From: Hyperoodon ampullatus
Taxonomy: Eukaryota; Chordata; Mammalia; Artiodactyla; Ziphiidae
Reading direction: 5' to 3'
DNA: 64,000 bases
NCBI GenBank assembly: GCA_949752795.1
Contig: OX457074.1
Coordinates: 1,178,001-1,242,000, forward strand
The notes under the pieces were generated by a model that was not told where the DNA came from, did no database searches, and was given only the letters and a program-made list of their open reading frames with translations. Shown piece after piece: positions 1 to 10,500 of this stretch (position 1 is the first letter of the stretch; each line of letters starts with the position of its first letter). A program made the position numbers and the translations under genes.

Positions 1-1321
1 GACTCAGGAGCAGCATCAGGGCCTCTGTAGGATCAGCATTACGGTCTTAGTTAAAGACATGATCAGGGCCTGAGTTAGGTGGAGTGTCAAGGCCTCACTT
101 ACGGATAGCTTCAGGGCCTATGTTAGGGACAGCCTCAGGGCTTTATTTAGGGCCAGCATCAGGGCTCACTTAGGGATAGTGTCAGGACCTTGGTTCGAGA
201 TGGGTCAGTATATTCGCTCAGGATAGTGTTAGGCCTTTAGTTATTGCCGGCAGCAGGGCCTGCATTAGGGACAGCTTCCTGGCCTTACTTACAAACAGTG
301 TCAGGGCCTTAGTGATGACTAGTCAGGGCCTAAGTTAGGGACAGCATTAGGGCTTCAGGTAGGGTAAGAGGCAGGACATTAACTATGGACTAGGGATAAA
401 GTCCGGAATGGAGGGAGGGACACTTTGAAGGCCTTAGTTATCGAGAGCACCTGGGCCTTCTTTAGGACCAGTATCACGGCCTTCGGTAGGGACAGTGTCA
501 GGGCAAGGCCTAGGAGGAGCATAAGGGCCTCTGTAGGATCAGCATCAGGGGCTAGGCCTAGGGAGGGGGAGGGGGATGGGGATGGGGATCGGGTAGGGGA
601 GGGCTAGGGCTAGGGTTAGGGCTAGGGCCTTAGTTAGGAATAGTGTCAAGGCCTTAGTTAGGGTCACTGTCAGGGCCTTAGTTAGGGTTAGCATCAGAGC
701 CTTTGTTAGGTATAAGGTCAGAGCTTGAGTTAGAAGTAGTGTCAGGGCCTTAGTGAGGGACAGTGTCAGGTCCTTGGTAAGGACGAGCGTTAGAGCCTTT
801 GTTATGTATAATGGCAGGGCCAGAGTTAGGAGGAGAGTCAGGCAATTAGTCAGGGACACTGTCAGGGACTTAGATAGGGACAGTATCACGGCCTGAGTTA
901 GTAGTAGTGTCAAGGCCTTAGTTAAGGACAGTGTCAGGGCAAGGCCTACGAGGAGCATAAAGGCCTCTGTAGGAGCTGTGGCAGGAGCTGGGACTGGGGA
1001 TGGGGCTGGGGATGGGGCTAGGGTTAGGGCTAAGGCCTTACTTAGGAATAGTGTCAAGGCCTTAGTTAGGGTCACTGTCAGGGCCTTAGTTAGGGTTAGC
1101 ATCAGAGCCTTCGTTAGGTATAATGTCAGGGCCTGAGTTAGAAGTAGTGTCAGGGCCTTGCTTAGGACGAGCGTCAGAGCCTTTGTTATATATAATTGCA
1201 GGGCCAGAGTTAGGAAGAGAGTACCGCCCTTACTTAGGAACAATAACAGTGCCTTAGTTAGGGACAGTATCACGGCCTTGGGGATAAATTCAGGGCCTGA
1301 GTTAAGCATAGCATCAGGGCT
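1..1321 (+). repeat. Leftmost long satellite unit, missing one subrepeat
   Basis: This is the end of a long unit that begins outside the window. Compared with the standard unit, the junction near 1,151-1,160 reads CAGGGCCTTGCTTAGGACG. One 23-bp subunit (starting AGTGAGGACAGTG) is absent there. The spacing between the TTGAAGGCC landmarks at 425 and 1,987 is therefore 1,562 bp instead of 1,585. The loss of a 23-bp subunit joins two open frames on the minus strand, which explains an unusually long but meaningless 254-codon frame at 545-1,309. Confidence 0.8.
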
Positions 1322-3721
1322 TTAGTTGCCATAAGAAGCTCGACTTTAGCTAAAGACAGGGATAAGTTATGATCTAGGTATACTGTCAGGACATGACACA
1401 CGTATAGTGTCAACACATTAGTTACTGAGAATATCGGGGCCTTGTTTAGAACCAGCGTCAGGGGTTCAGGTAGGGACAGCATCAGAGACTGACGTAGGGA
1501 GAGCGACAGGGCCCGAGTGAGGCCTAGCATCAGGTCCTTAGCTGGGGACACTGTCAGGGCATGACTCAGGAGCAGCATCAGGGCCTCTGTAGGATCAGCA
1601 TTACGGTCTTAGTTAAAGACATGATCAGGGCCTGAGTTAGGTGGAGTGTCAAGGCCTCAGTTATGGATAGCTTCAGGGCCTGTGTTAGGGACAGCCTCAG
1701 GGCTTTATTTAGGGCCAGCATCAGGGCTCACTTAGGGATAGTGTCAGGACCTTGGTTCAAGATGGGTCAGTATATTCGCTCAGGATAGTGTTAGGCCTTT
1801 AGTTATTGCCGGCAGCAGGGCCTGCATTAGGGACAGCTTCCTGGCCTTACTAACAAACAGGGTCAGGGCCTTAGTGATAACTAGTCAGGGCCTCAGTTAG
1901 GGACAGCATTAGGGCTTCAGGTAGGGTAAGAGGCAGGACATTAACTATGGACTAGGGATAAAGTCCGGAATGGAGGGAGGGACACTTTGAAGGCCTTAGT
2001 TATCGAGAGCACCTGGGCCTTCTTTAGGACCAGTATCACAGCCTTCGGCAGGGACAGTGTCAGGGCAAGGCCTAGGAGGAGCATAACGGCCTCTGTAGGA
2101 TCAGCATCAGGGGCTAGGGCTGGTGCTGGGGATGGGGATGGTGATGGGGATCGGGTAGGGGAGGGCTAGGGCTAGGGTTAGGGCTAGGGCCTTAGTTAGG
2201 AATAGTGTCAAGGCCTTAGTTAGGGTCACTGTCAGGGCCTTAGTTAGGGTTAGCATCAGAGCCTTCGTTAGGTATAATGTCAGGGCCTGAGTTAGAAGTA
2301 GTGTCAGGGCCTTACTGAGGGACAGTGTCAGGGCCTTGCTTAGGACGAGCGTCAGAGCCTTTGTTATATATAATTGCAGAGCCAGAGGTAGGAAGAGAGT
2401 ACCGCACTTACTTAGGGACAATATCAGTGCCTTAGTTAGGGACAGTATCACGGCTTTGGGGCTAAATTCAGGGCCTGAGTTAAGCATGGCATCAGGGCTT
2501 TAGTTGCCATAAGAGGCTCGACTTTAGCTGAAGACAGGGATAAGTTATGATCTAGGTATACTGTCAGGACATGACCCATTTATAGTGTCAACACCTTAGT
2601 TACTGAGAATATCGGGGCCTTCTTTAGAACCAGTGTCAGGGCTTCAGGTAGGGACCGCGTCAGAGCGTGATGTACGGAGAGCGACAGGGCCCGAGTGAGG
2701 CCTAGCATCAGGTCCTTAGCTGGGGATACTGTCAGGGCATGACTCAGGAGCAGCATCAGGGCCTCTGTAGGATCAGCATCAGGGGCTGGGGATGGGGATG
2801 GGGATGGGGATGGGGATGGGGATGGGGATGGGGATGGGGATGGGGATGGGGATGGGGATCGGGTAGGGGAGGGCTAGGTCTAGGGTTAGGGCTTGGGCCT
2901 TATTTAGGAATACTGTCAAGGCCTTAGTTAGGGTCACTGTCGGGGCTTTAGTTAGGGTTAGTACCATAGCCTTTGTTAGGTATAATGTCAGAGCTTGAGT
3001 TAGAGGTAGGGTCAGGGCCTTAGTGAGGGACAGTGTCAGGTCCTTGGTAAGGACGATTGTTAAAGCCATTGTTATGTATAATGGCAGGGCCAGAGTTAGG
3101 AGGAGAGTCAGGCAATTAGTCAGGGACACTGTCAGGGACTTAGTTAGGGACAGTATCACGGCCTCAGTTAGTAGTAGTGTCAAGGCCTTAGTTAAGGACA
3201 GTGTCACGGCAAGGCCTAAGAGGAGCATAAAGGCCTCTGTAGGAGCTGGGGCAGGAGCTGGGACTTGGGATGGGGCTGGGGCTTGGGCTGGGTCTAGGGC
3301 TAGGGCTAGGGCCTTACTTAGGAATAGTGTCAAGGCCTTAGTTAGGGTCACTGTCACGGCCTTAGTTAGGGTTAGCATCAGAGTCTTTGTTAGGTATAAA
3401 ATAATGTCACGGCCTGAGTTAGAAGTAGTGTCAAGGCCTTAGTTAGGGTTACTGTCAGGGCCTTAGTTAGGGTTAGCATCAGAGCCTTCGTTAGGTATAA
3501 TGTCAGGGCCTGAGTTAGAAGTAGTGTCAGGGCCTTAGTGAGGACAGTGTCAGGGCCTTGCTTAGGACGAGCGTCAGAGCCTTTGTTATATATAATTGCA
3601 GGGCCAGAGTTAGGAAGAGAGTACCGCCCTTACTTAGGAACAATAACAGTGCCTTAGTTAGGGACAGTATCACGGCCTTGGGGATAAATTCAGGGCCTGA
3701 GTTAAGCACAGCATCAGGGCT
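1322..3721 (+). repeat. Short-unit pair S1+S2 (1,178 + 1,222 bp)
   Basis: Two consecutive short units are delimited by anchors at 1322, 2500 and 3722. The first lacks the internal 408-bp block of the long unit. The second is fused at about 2,757-2,780, skipping 506 bp, and carries twelve GGGGAT copies. It also has the five-base insertion that turns GGTATAATG into GGTATAAAATAATG near 3,393-3,406, followed by a partly duplicated block of about 96 bp. The anchor between the two units carries GACCCATTTATAG where long units have GACACACGTATAG. Confidence 0.82.
2788..2859 (+). repeat. (GGGGAT)12 tract
   Basis: Twelve uninterrupted GGGGAT hexamers inside an S2 unit, the longest such tract in the window. 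Each hexamer supplies a four-G run separated by AT, so the + strand could form stacked G-quadruplexes. The hexamer equals two codons, so length change does not disturb the accidental open frames around it. Confidence 0.95.
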
Positions 3722-5306
3722 TTAGTTGCCATAAGAGGCTCGACTTTAGCTAAAGACAGGGATAAGTTATGATCTAGGTATACTGTCAGGACATGACACA
3801 CGTATAGTGTCAACACATTAGTTACTGAGAATATCGGGGCCTTGTTTAGAACCAGCGTCAGGGCTTCAGGTAGGGACAGCGTCAGAGCCTGACGTAGGGA
3901 GAGCGACAGGGCCCGAGTGAGGCCTAGCATCAGGTCCTTAGCTGGGGACACTGTCAGGGCATGACTCAGGAGCAGCATCAGGGCCTCTGTAGGATCAGCA
4001 TTACGGTCTTAGTTAAAGACATGATCAGGGCCTGAGTTAGGTGGAGTGTCAAGGCCTCACTTACGGATAGCTTCAGGGCCTATGTTAGGGACAGCCTCAG
4101 GGCTTTATTTAGGGCCAGCATCAGGGCTCACTTAGGGATAGTGTCAGGACCTTGGTTCGAGATGGGTCAGTATATTCGCTCAGGATAGTGTTAGGCCTTT
4201 AGTTATTGCCGGCAGCAGGGCCTGCATTAGGGACAGCTTCCTGGCCTTACTTACAAACAGTGTCAGGGCCTTAGTGATGACTAGTCAGGGCCTCAGTTAG
4301 GGACAGCATTAGGGCTTCAGGTACGGTAAGAGGCAGGACATTAACTATGGACTAGGGATAAAGTCCGGAATGGAGGGAGGGACACTTTGAAGGCCTTAGT
4401 TATCGAGAGCACCTGGGCCTTCTTTAGGACCAGTATCACGGCCTTCGGTAGGGACAGTGTCAGGGCAAGGCCTAGGAGGAGCATAAGGGCCTCTGTAGGA
4501 TCAGCATCAGGGGCTAGGGCTGGTGCTGGGGATGGGGATGGTGATGGGGATCGGGTAGGGGAGGGCTAGGGCTAGGGTTAGGGCTAGGGCCTTAGTTAGG
4601 TATAGTGTCAAGGCCTTAGTTAGGGTCACTCTCAGGGCCTTAGTTAGGGTTAGCATCAAAGCCTTTGTTAGGTATAAGGTCAGAGCTTGAGTTAGAAGTA
4701 GTGTCAGGGCCTTAGTGAGGGACAGTGTCAGGTCCTTGGTAAGGATGAGCGTTAGAGCCTTTGTTTTGTATAATGGCAGGGCCAGAGTTAGGAGGAGAGT
4801 CAGACAATTAGTCAGGGACACTGTCAGGGACTTAGATAGGGACAGTATCACGGCCTGAGTTAGTAGTAGTGTCAAGGCCTTAGTTAAGGACAGTGTCAGG
4901 GCAAGGCCTACGAGGAACATAAAGGCCTCTGTAGGAGCTGTGGCAGGAGCTGGGACTGGGGATGGGGCTGGGGCTGGGGCTAGGGCTAGGGCTAAGGCCT
5001 TACTTAGGAATAGTGTCAAGGCCTTAGTTAGGGTTACTGTCAGGGCCTTAGTTAGGTTTAGCATCAGAGCCTTCGTTAGGTATAATGTCAGGGCCTGAGT
5101 TAGAAGTAGTGTCAGGGCCTTAGTGAGGACAGTGTCAGGGCCTTGCTTAGGACGAGCATCAGAGCCTTTTTTATATATAATTGCTGGGCCAGAGATAGGA
5201 AGAGAGTACTGCCCTTACTTAGGAACAATAACAGTGCCTTAGTTAGGGACAGTATCATGGCCTTGGGGATAAATTCAGGGCCTGAGTTAAGCACAGCATC
5301 AGGGCT
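3722..5306 (+). repeat. Long satellite unit L (1,585 bp)
   Basis: One standard long unit lies between anchors at 3722 and 5307. It contains two G-rich islands, near 4,510-4,590 and 4,955-4,995, separated by a partly duplicated stretch of about 400 bp. It lies between two short-unit pairs, so long and paired short units alternate in this part of the array. Confidence 0.85.
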
Positions 5307-7598
5307 TTAGTTGCCATAAGAAGCTCGACTTTAGCTAAAGACAGGGATAAGTTATGATCTAGGTATACTGTCAGGACATGACACACGTATAGTGTCAACA
5401 CATTAGTTACTGAGAATATCGGGGCCTTGTTTAGAACCAGCGTCAGGGCTTCAGGTAGGGACAGCGTCAGAGCCTGACGTAGGGAGAGCGACAGGGCCCG
5501 AGTGAGGCCTAGCATCAGGTCCTTAGCTGGGGACACTGTCAGGGCATGACTCAGGAGCAGCATCAGGGCCTCTGTAGGATCAGCATTACGGTCTTAGTTA
5601 AAGACATGATCAGGGCCTGAGTTAGGTGGAGTGTCAAGGCCTCAGTTATGGATAGCTTCAGGGCCTGTGTTAGGGACAGCCTCAGGGCTTTATTTAGGGC
5701 CAGCATCAGGGCTGACTTAGGGATAGTGTCAGGACCTTGGTTCGACATGGGTCAGTATATTCGCTCAGGATAGTGTTAGGTCTTTAGTTATTGCCGGCAG
5801 CAGGGCCTGCATTAGGGACAGCTTCCTGGCCTTACTTACAAACAGTGTCAGGGCCTTGTGATGACTAGTCAGGGCCTAACTTAGGGACAGCATTAGGGCT
5901 TCAGGTAGGGTAAGAGGCAGGACATTAACTATGGACTAGGGATAAAGTCCGGAATGGAGGGAGGGACACTTTGAAGGCCTTAGTTATCGAGAGCACCTGG
6001 GCCTTCTTTAGGACCAGTATCACGGCCTTCGGTAGGGACAGTGTCAGGGCAAGGCCTAGGAGGAGCATAAGGGCCTCTGTAGGATCAGCATCAGGGGCTA
6101 GGCCTAGGGAGGGGGAGGGGGATGGGGATGGGGATGGGGATCGGGTAGGGGAGGGCTAGGGCTAGGGTTAGGGCTAGGGCCTTAGTTAGGAATAGTGTCA
6201 AGGCCTTAGTTAGGGTCACGGTCAGGGCCTTAGTTAGGGTTAGCATCAGAGCCTTCGTTAGGTATAATGTCAGGGCCTGAGTTAGAAGTAGTGTCAGGGC
6301 CTGAGTGAGGGACAGTGTCAGGGCCTTGCTTAGGACGAGCGTCAGAGCCTATGTTATATATAATTGCAGGGCCAGAGGTAGGAAGAGAGTACCGCCCTTA
6401 CTTAGGGACAATATCACTGCCTGAGTTAGGGACAGTATCACGGCCTTGGGGCTAAATTCAGGGCCTGAGTTAAGCATGGCATCAGGGTTTTAGTTGCCAT
6501 AAGAGGCTCGACTTTAGCTAAAGACAGGGTTAAGTTATGATCTAGGTATACTGTCAGGACATGACCCAGTTATAGTGTCAACACCTTAGTTACTGAGAAT
6601 ATTGGGGCCTTCTTTAGAACCAGTGTCAGGGCTTCAGGTAGGGACAGCGTCAGAGCGTGATGTACGGAGAGCGACAGGGCCCGAGTGAGGCCTAGCATCA
6701 GGTCCTTAGCTGGGGATACTGTCAGGGCATGACTCAAGAGCAGCATCAGGGCCTCTGTAGGATCAGCATCAGGGGCTAGGGCTGGGGATGGGGATGGGGA
6801 TGGGGATGGGGATGGGGATGGGGATGGGGATGGGGATCGGGTAGGGGAGGGCTAGGTCTAGGGTTAGGGCTTGGGCCTTATTTAGGAATACTGTCAAGGC
6901 CTTAGTTAGGGTCACTGTCGGGGCTTTAGTTAGGGTTAGTATCATAGCCTTTGTTAGGTATAATGTCAGAGCTTTAGTTAGAGGTAGGGTCAGGGCCTTA
7001 GTGAGGGACAGTGTCAGGTCCTTGGTAAGGACGATTGTTAAAGCCATTGTTATGTATAATGGCAGGGCCAGAGTTAGGAGGAGAGTCAGGCAATTAGTCA
7101 GGGACACTGTCAGGGACTTAGTTAGGGACAGTATCACGGCCTCAGTTAGTAGTAGTGTCAAGGCCTTAGTTAAGGACAGTGTCAGGGCAAGGCCTAAGAG
7201 GAGCATAAAGGCCTCTGTAGGAGCTGGGGCAGGAGCTGGGACTGGGGATGGGGCTGGGGCTGGGGCTAGGGCTAGGGCTAGGGCCTTACTTAGGAACAGT
7301 GTCAAGGCCTTAGTTAGGGTCACTGTCATGGCCTTAGTTAGGGTTAGCATCAGAGCCTTTGTTAGGTATAAAATAATGTCACGGCCTGAGTTAGAAGTAG
7401 TGTCAGGGCCTTAGTGAGGGACAGTGTCAGGGGCTTGGTTAGGACAAGCGTCAGAGCCTTTGTTATATATAATTCAAGGGCCAGAGTTAGGAAGAGAGTA
7501 CCGCCCTTACTTAGCGACAGTATCAGTGCCTTAGTTAGGGACAGTATCACGGCCTTGGGGATAAATTCAGGGCCTGAGTTAAGCACAGCATCAGGGCT
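5307..7598 (+). repeat. Short-unit pair S1+S2 (1,183 + 1,109 bp)
   Basis: The anchors are at 5307, 6490 and 7599. The second member carries nine GGGGAT copies and the 506-bp fusion near 6,750-6,773. It lacks the extra 96-bp block seen at 3.4 kb, which makes this pair shorter (2,292 bp) than the others. The middle anchor again shows the GACCCAG variant. Confidence 0.82.
6784..6837 (+). repeat. (GGGGAT)9 tract
   Basis: Nine perfect hexamers at the same position of an S2 unit as the tract at 2.8 kb. Only the copy number differs, showing that the tract length varies between otherwise similar units. Confidence 0.94.
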
Positions 7599-10500
7599 TC
7601 AGTTGCCATAAGAGGCTCGACTTTAGCTAAAGACAGGGATAAGTTATGATCTAGGTATACTGTCAGGACATGACCCAGTTATACTGTCAACACCTTAGTT
7701 ACTGAGAATATCGGGGCCTTGTGTAGAACCAGCGTCAGGGCTTCAGGTAGGGACAGCGTCAGAGCCTGACGTAGGGAGAGCGACAGGGCCCGAGTGAGGC
7801 CTAGCATCAGGTCCTTAGCTGGGGACACTGTCAGGGCATGACTCAGGAGCAGCATCAGGGCCTCTGTAGGATCAGCATTACGGTCTTAGTTAAAGACATG
7901 ATCAGGGCCTGAGTTAGGTGGAGTGTCAAGGCCTCAGTTACGGATAGCTTCAGGGCCTATGTTAGGGACAGCCTCAGGGCTTTATTTAGGGCCAGCATCA
8001 GGGCTCACTTAGGGATAGTGTCAGGACCTTGGTTCGAGATGGGTCAGTATATTCGCTCAGGATAGTGTTAGGCCTTTAGTTATTGCCGGCAGCAGGGCCT
8101 GCATTAGGGACAGCTTCCTGGCCTTACTTACAAACAGTGTCAGGGCCTTAGTGATGACTAGTCAGGGCCTCAGTTAGGGACAGCATTAGGGCTTCAGGTA
8201 GGGTAAGAGGCAGGACATTAACTATGGACTAGGGATAAAGTCCGGAATGGAGGGAGGGACACTTTGAAGGCCTTAGTTATCGAGAGCACCTGGGCCTTCT
8301 TTAGGACCAGTATCACGGCCTTCGGTAGGGACAGTGTCAGGGCAAGGCCTAGGAGGAGCATAAGGGCCTCTGTAGGATCAGCATCAGGGGCTAGGGCTGG
8401 TGCTGGGGATGGGGATGGTGATGGGGATCGGGTAGGGGAGGGCTAGGGCTAGGGTTAGGGCTAGGGCCTTAGTTAGGTATAGTGTCAAGGCCTTAGTTAG
8501 GGTCACTCTCAGGGCCTTAGTTAGGGTTAGCATCAAAGCCTTTGTTAGGTATAATGCCAGAGCTTGAGTTAGAAGTAGTGTCAGGGCCTTAGTGAGGGAC
8601 AGTGTCAGGTCCTTGGTAACGATGAGCGTTAGAGCCTTTGTTTTGTATAATGGCAGGGCCAGAGTTAGGAGGAGAGTCAGGCAATTAGTCAGGGACACTG
8701 TCAGGGACTTAGATAGGGACAGTATCACGGCCTGAGTTAGTAGTAGTGTCAAGGCCTTAGTTAAGGACAGTGTCAGGGCAAGGCCTACGAGGAACATAAA
8801 GGCCTCTGTAGGAGCTGTGGCAGGAGCTGGGACTGGGGATGGGGCTGGGGCTGGGGCTAGGGCTAGGGCTAAGGCCTTACTTAGGAATAGTGTCAAGGCC
8901 TTAGTTAGGGTTACTGTCAGGGCCTTAGTTAGGGTTAGCATCAGAGCCTTCGTTAGGTATAATGTCAGGGCCTGAGTTAGAAGTAGTGTCAGGGCCTTAG
9001 TGAGGACAGTGTCAGGGCCTTGCTTAGGACGAGCGTCAGAGACTTTTTTATATATAATTGCTGGGCCAGAATTAGGAAGAGAGTACTGCCCTTACTTAGG
9101 AACAATAACAGTGCCTTAGTTAGGGACAGTATCACGGCCTTGGGGATAAATTCAGGGCCTGAGTTAAGCACAGCATCAGGGCTTTAGTTGCCATAAGAGG
9201 CTCGACTTTAGCTAAAGACAGGGATAAGTTATGATCTAGGTATACTGTCAGGACATGACACACGTATAGTGTCAACACATTAGTTACTGAGAATATCGGG
9301 GCCTTGTTTAGAACCAGCGTCAGGGGTTCAGGTAGGGACAGCGTCAGAGCCTGACGTAGGGAGAGCGACAGGGCCCGAGTGAGGCCTAGCATCAGGTCCT
9401 TAGCTGGGGACACTGTCAGGGCATGACTCAGGAGCAGCATCAGGGCCTCTGTAGGATCAGCATTACGGTCTTAGTTAAAGACATGATCAGGGCCTGAGTT
9501 AGGTGGAGTGTCAAGGCCTCACTTACGGATAGCTTCAGGGCCTATGTTAGGGACGGCCTCAGGGCTTTATTTAGGGCCAGCATCAGGGCTCACTTAGGGA
9601 TAGTGTCAGGACCTTGGTTCGAGATTGGTCAGTATATTCGCTCAGGATAGTGTTAGGCCTTTAGTTATTGCCGGCAGCAGGGCCTGCATTAGGGACAGCT
9701 TCCTGGCCTTACTTACAAACAGTGTCAGGGCCTTAGTGATGACTAGTCAGGGCCTCAGTTAGGGACAGCATTAGGGCTTCAGGTAGGGTAAGAGGCAGGA
9801 CATTAACTATGGACTAGGGATAAAGTCCGGAATGGAGGGAGGGACACTTTGAAGGCCTTAGTTATCGAGAGCACCTGGGCCTTCTTTAGGACCAGTATCA
9901 CGGCCTTCGGTAGGGACAGTGTCAGGGCAAGGCCTAGGAGGAGCATAAGGGCCTCTGTAGGATCAGCATCAGGGGCTAGGGCTGGTGCTGGGGATGGGGA
10001 TGGTGATGGGGATCGGGTAGGGGAGGGCTAGGGCTAGGGTTAGGGCTAGGGCCTTAGTTAGGTATAGTGTCAAGGCCTTAGTTAGGGTCACTCTCAGGGC
10101 CTTAGTTAGGGTTAGCATCAAAGCCTTTGTTAGGTATAATGTCAGAGCTTGAGTTAGAAGTAGTGTCAGGGCCTTAGTGAGGGACAGTGTCAGGTCCTTG
10201 GTAAGGATGAGCGTTAGAGCCTTTGTTTTGTATAATGGCAGGGCCAGAGTTAGGAGGAGAGTCAGGCAATTAGTCAGGGACACTGTCAGGGACTTAGATA
10301 GGGACAGTATCACGGCCTGAGTTAGTAGTAGTGTCAAGGCCTTAGTTAAGGACAGTGTCAGGGCAAGGCCTACGAGGAACATAAAGGCCTCTGTAGGAGC
10401 TGTGGCAGGAGCTGGGACTGGGGATGGGGCTGGGGCTGGGGCTAGGGCTAGGGCTAAGGCCTTACTTAGGAATAGTGTCAAGGCCTTAGTTAGGGTTACT

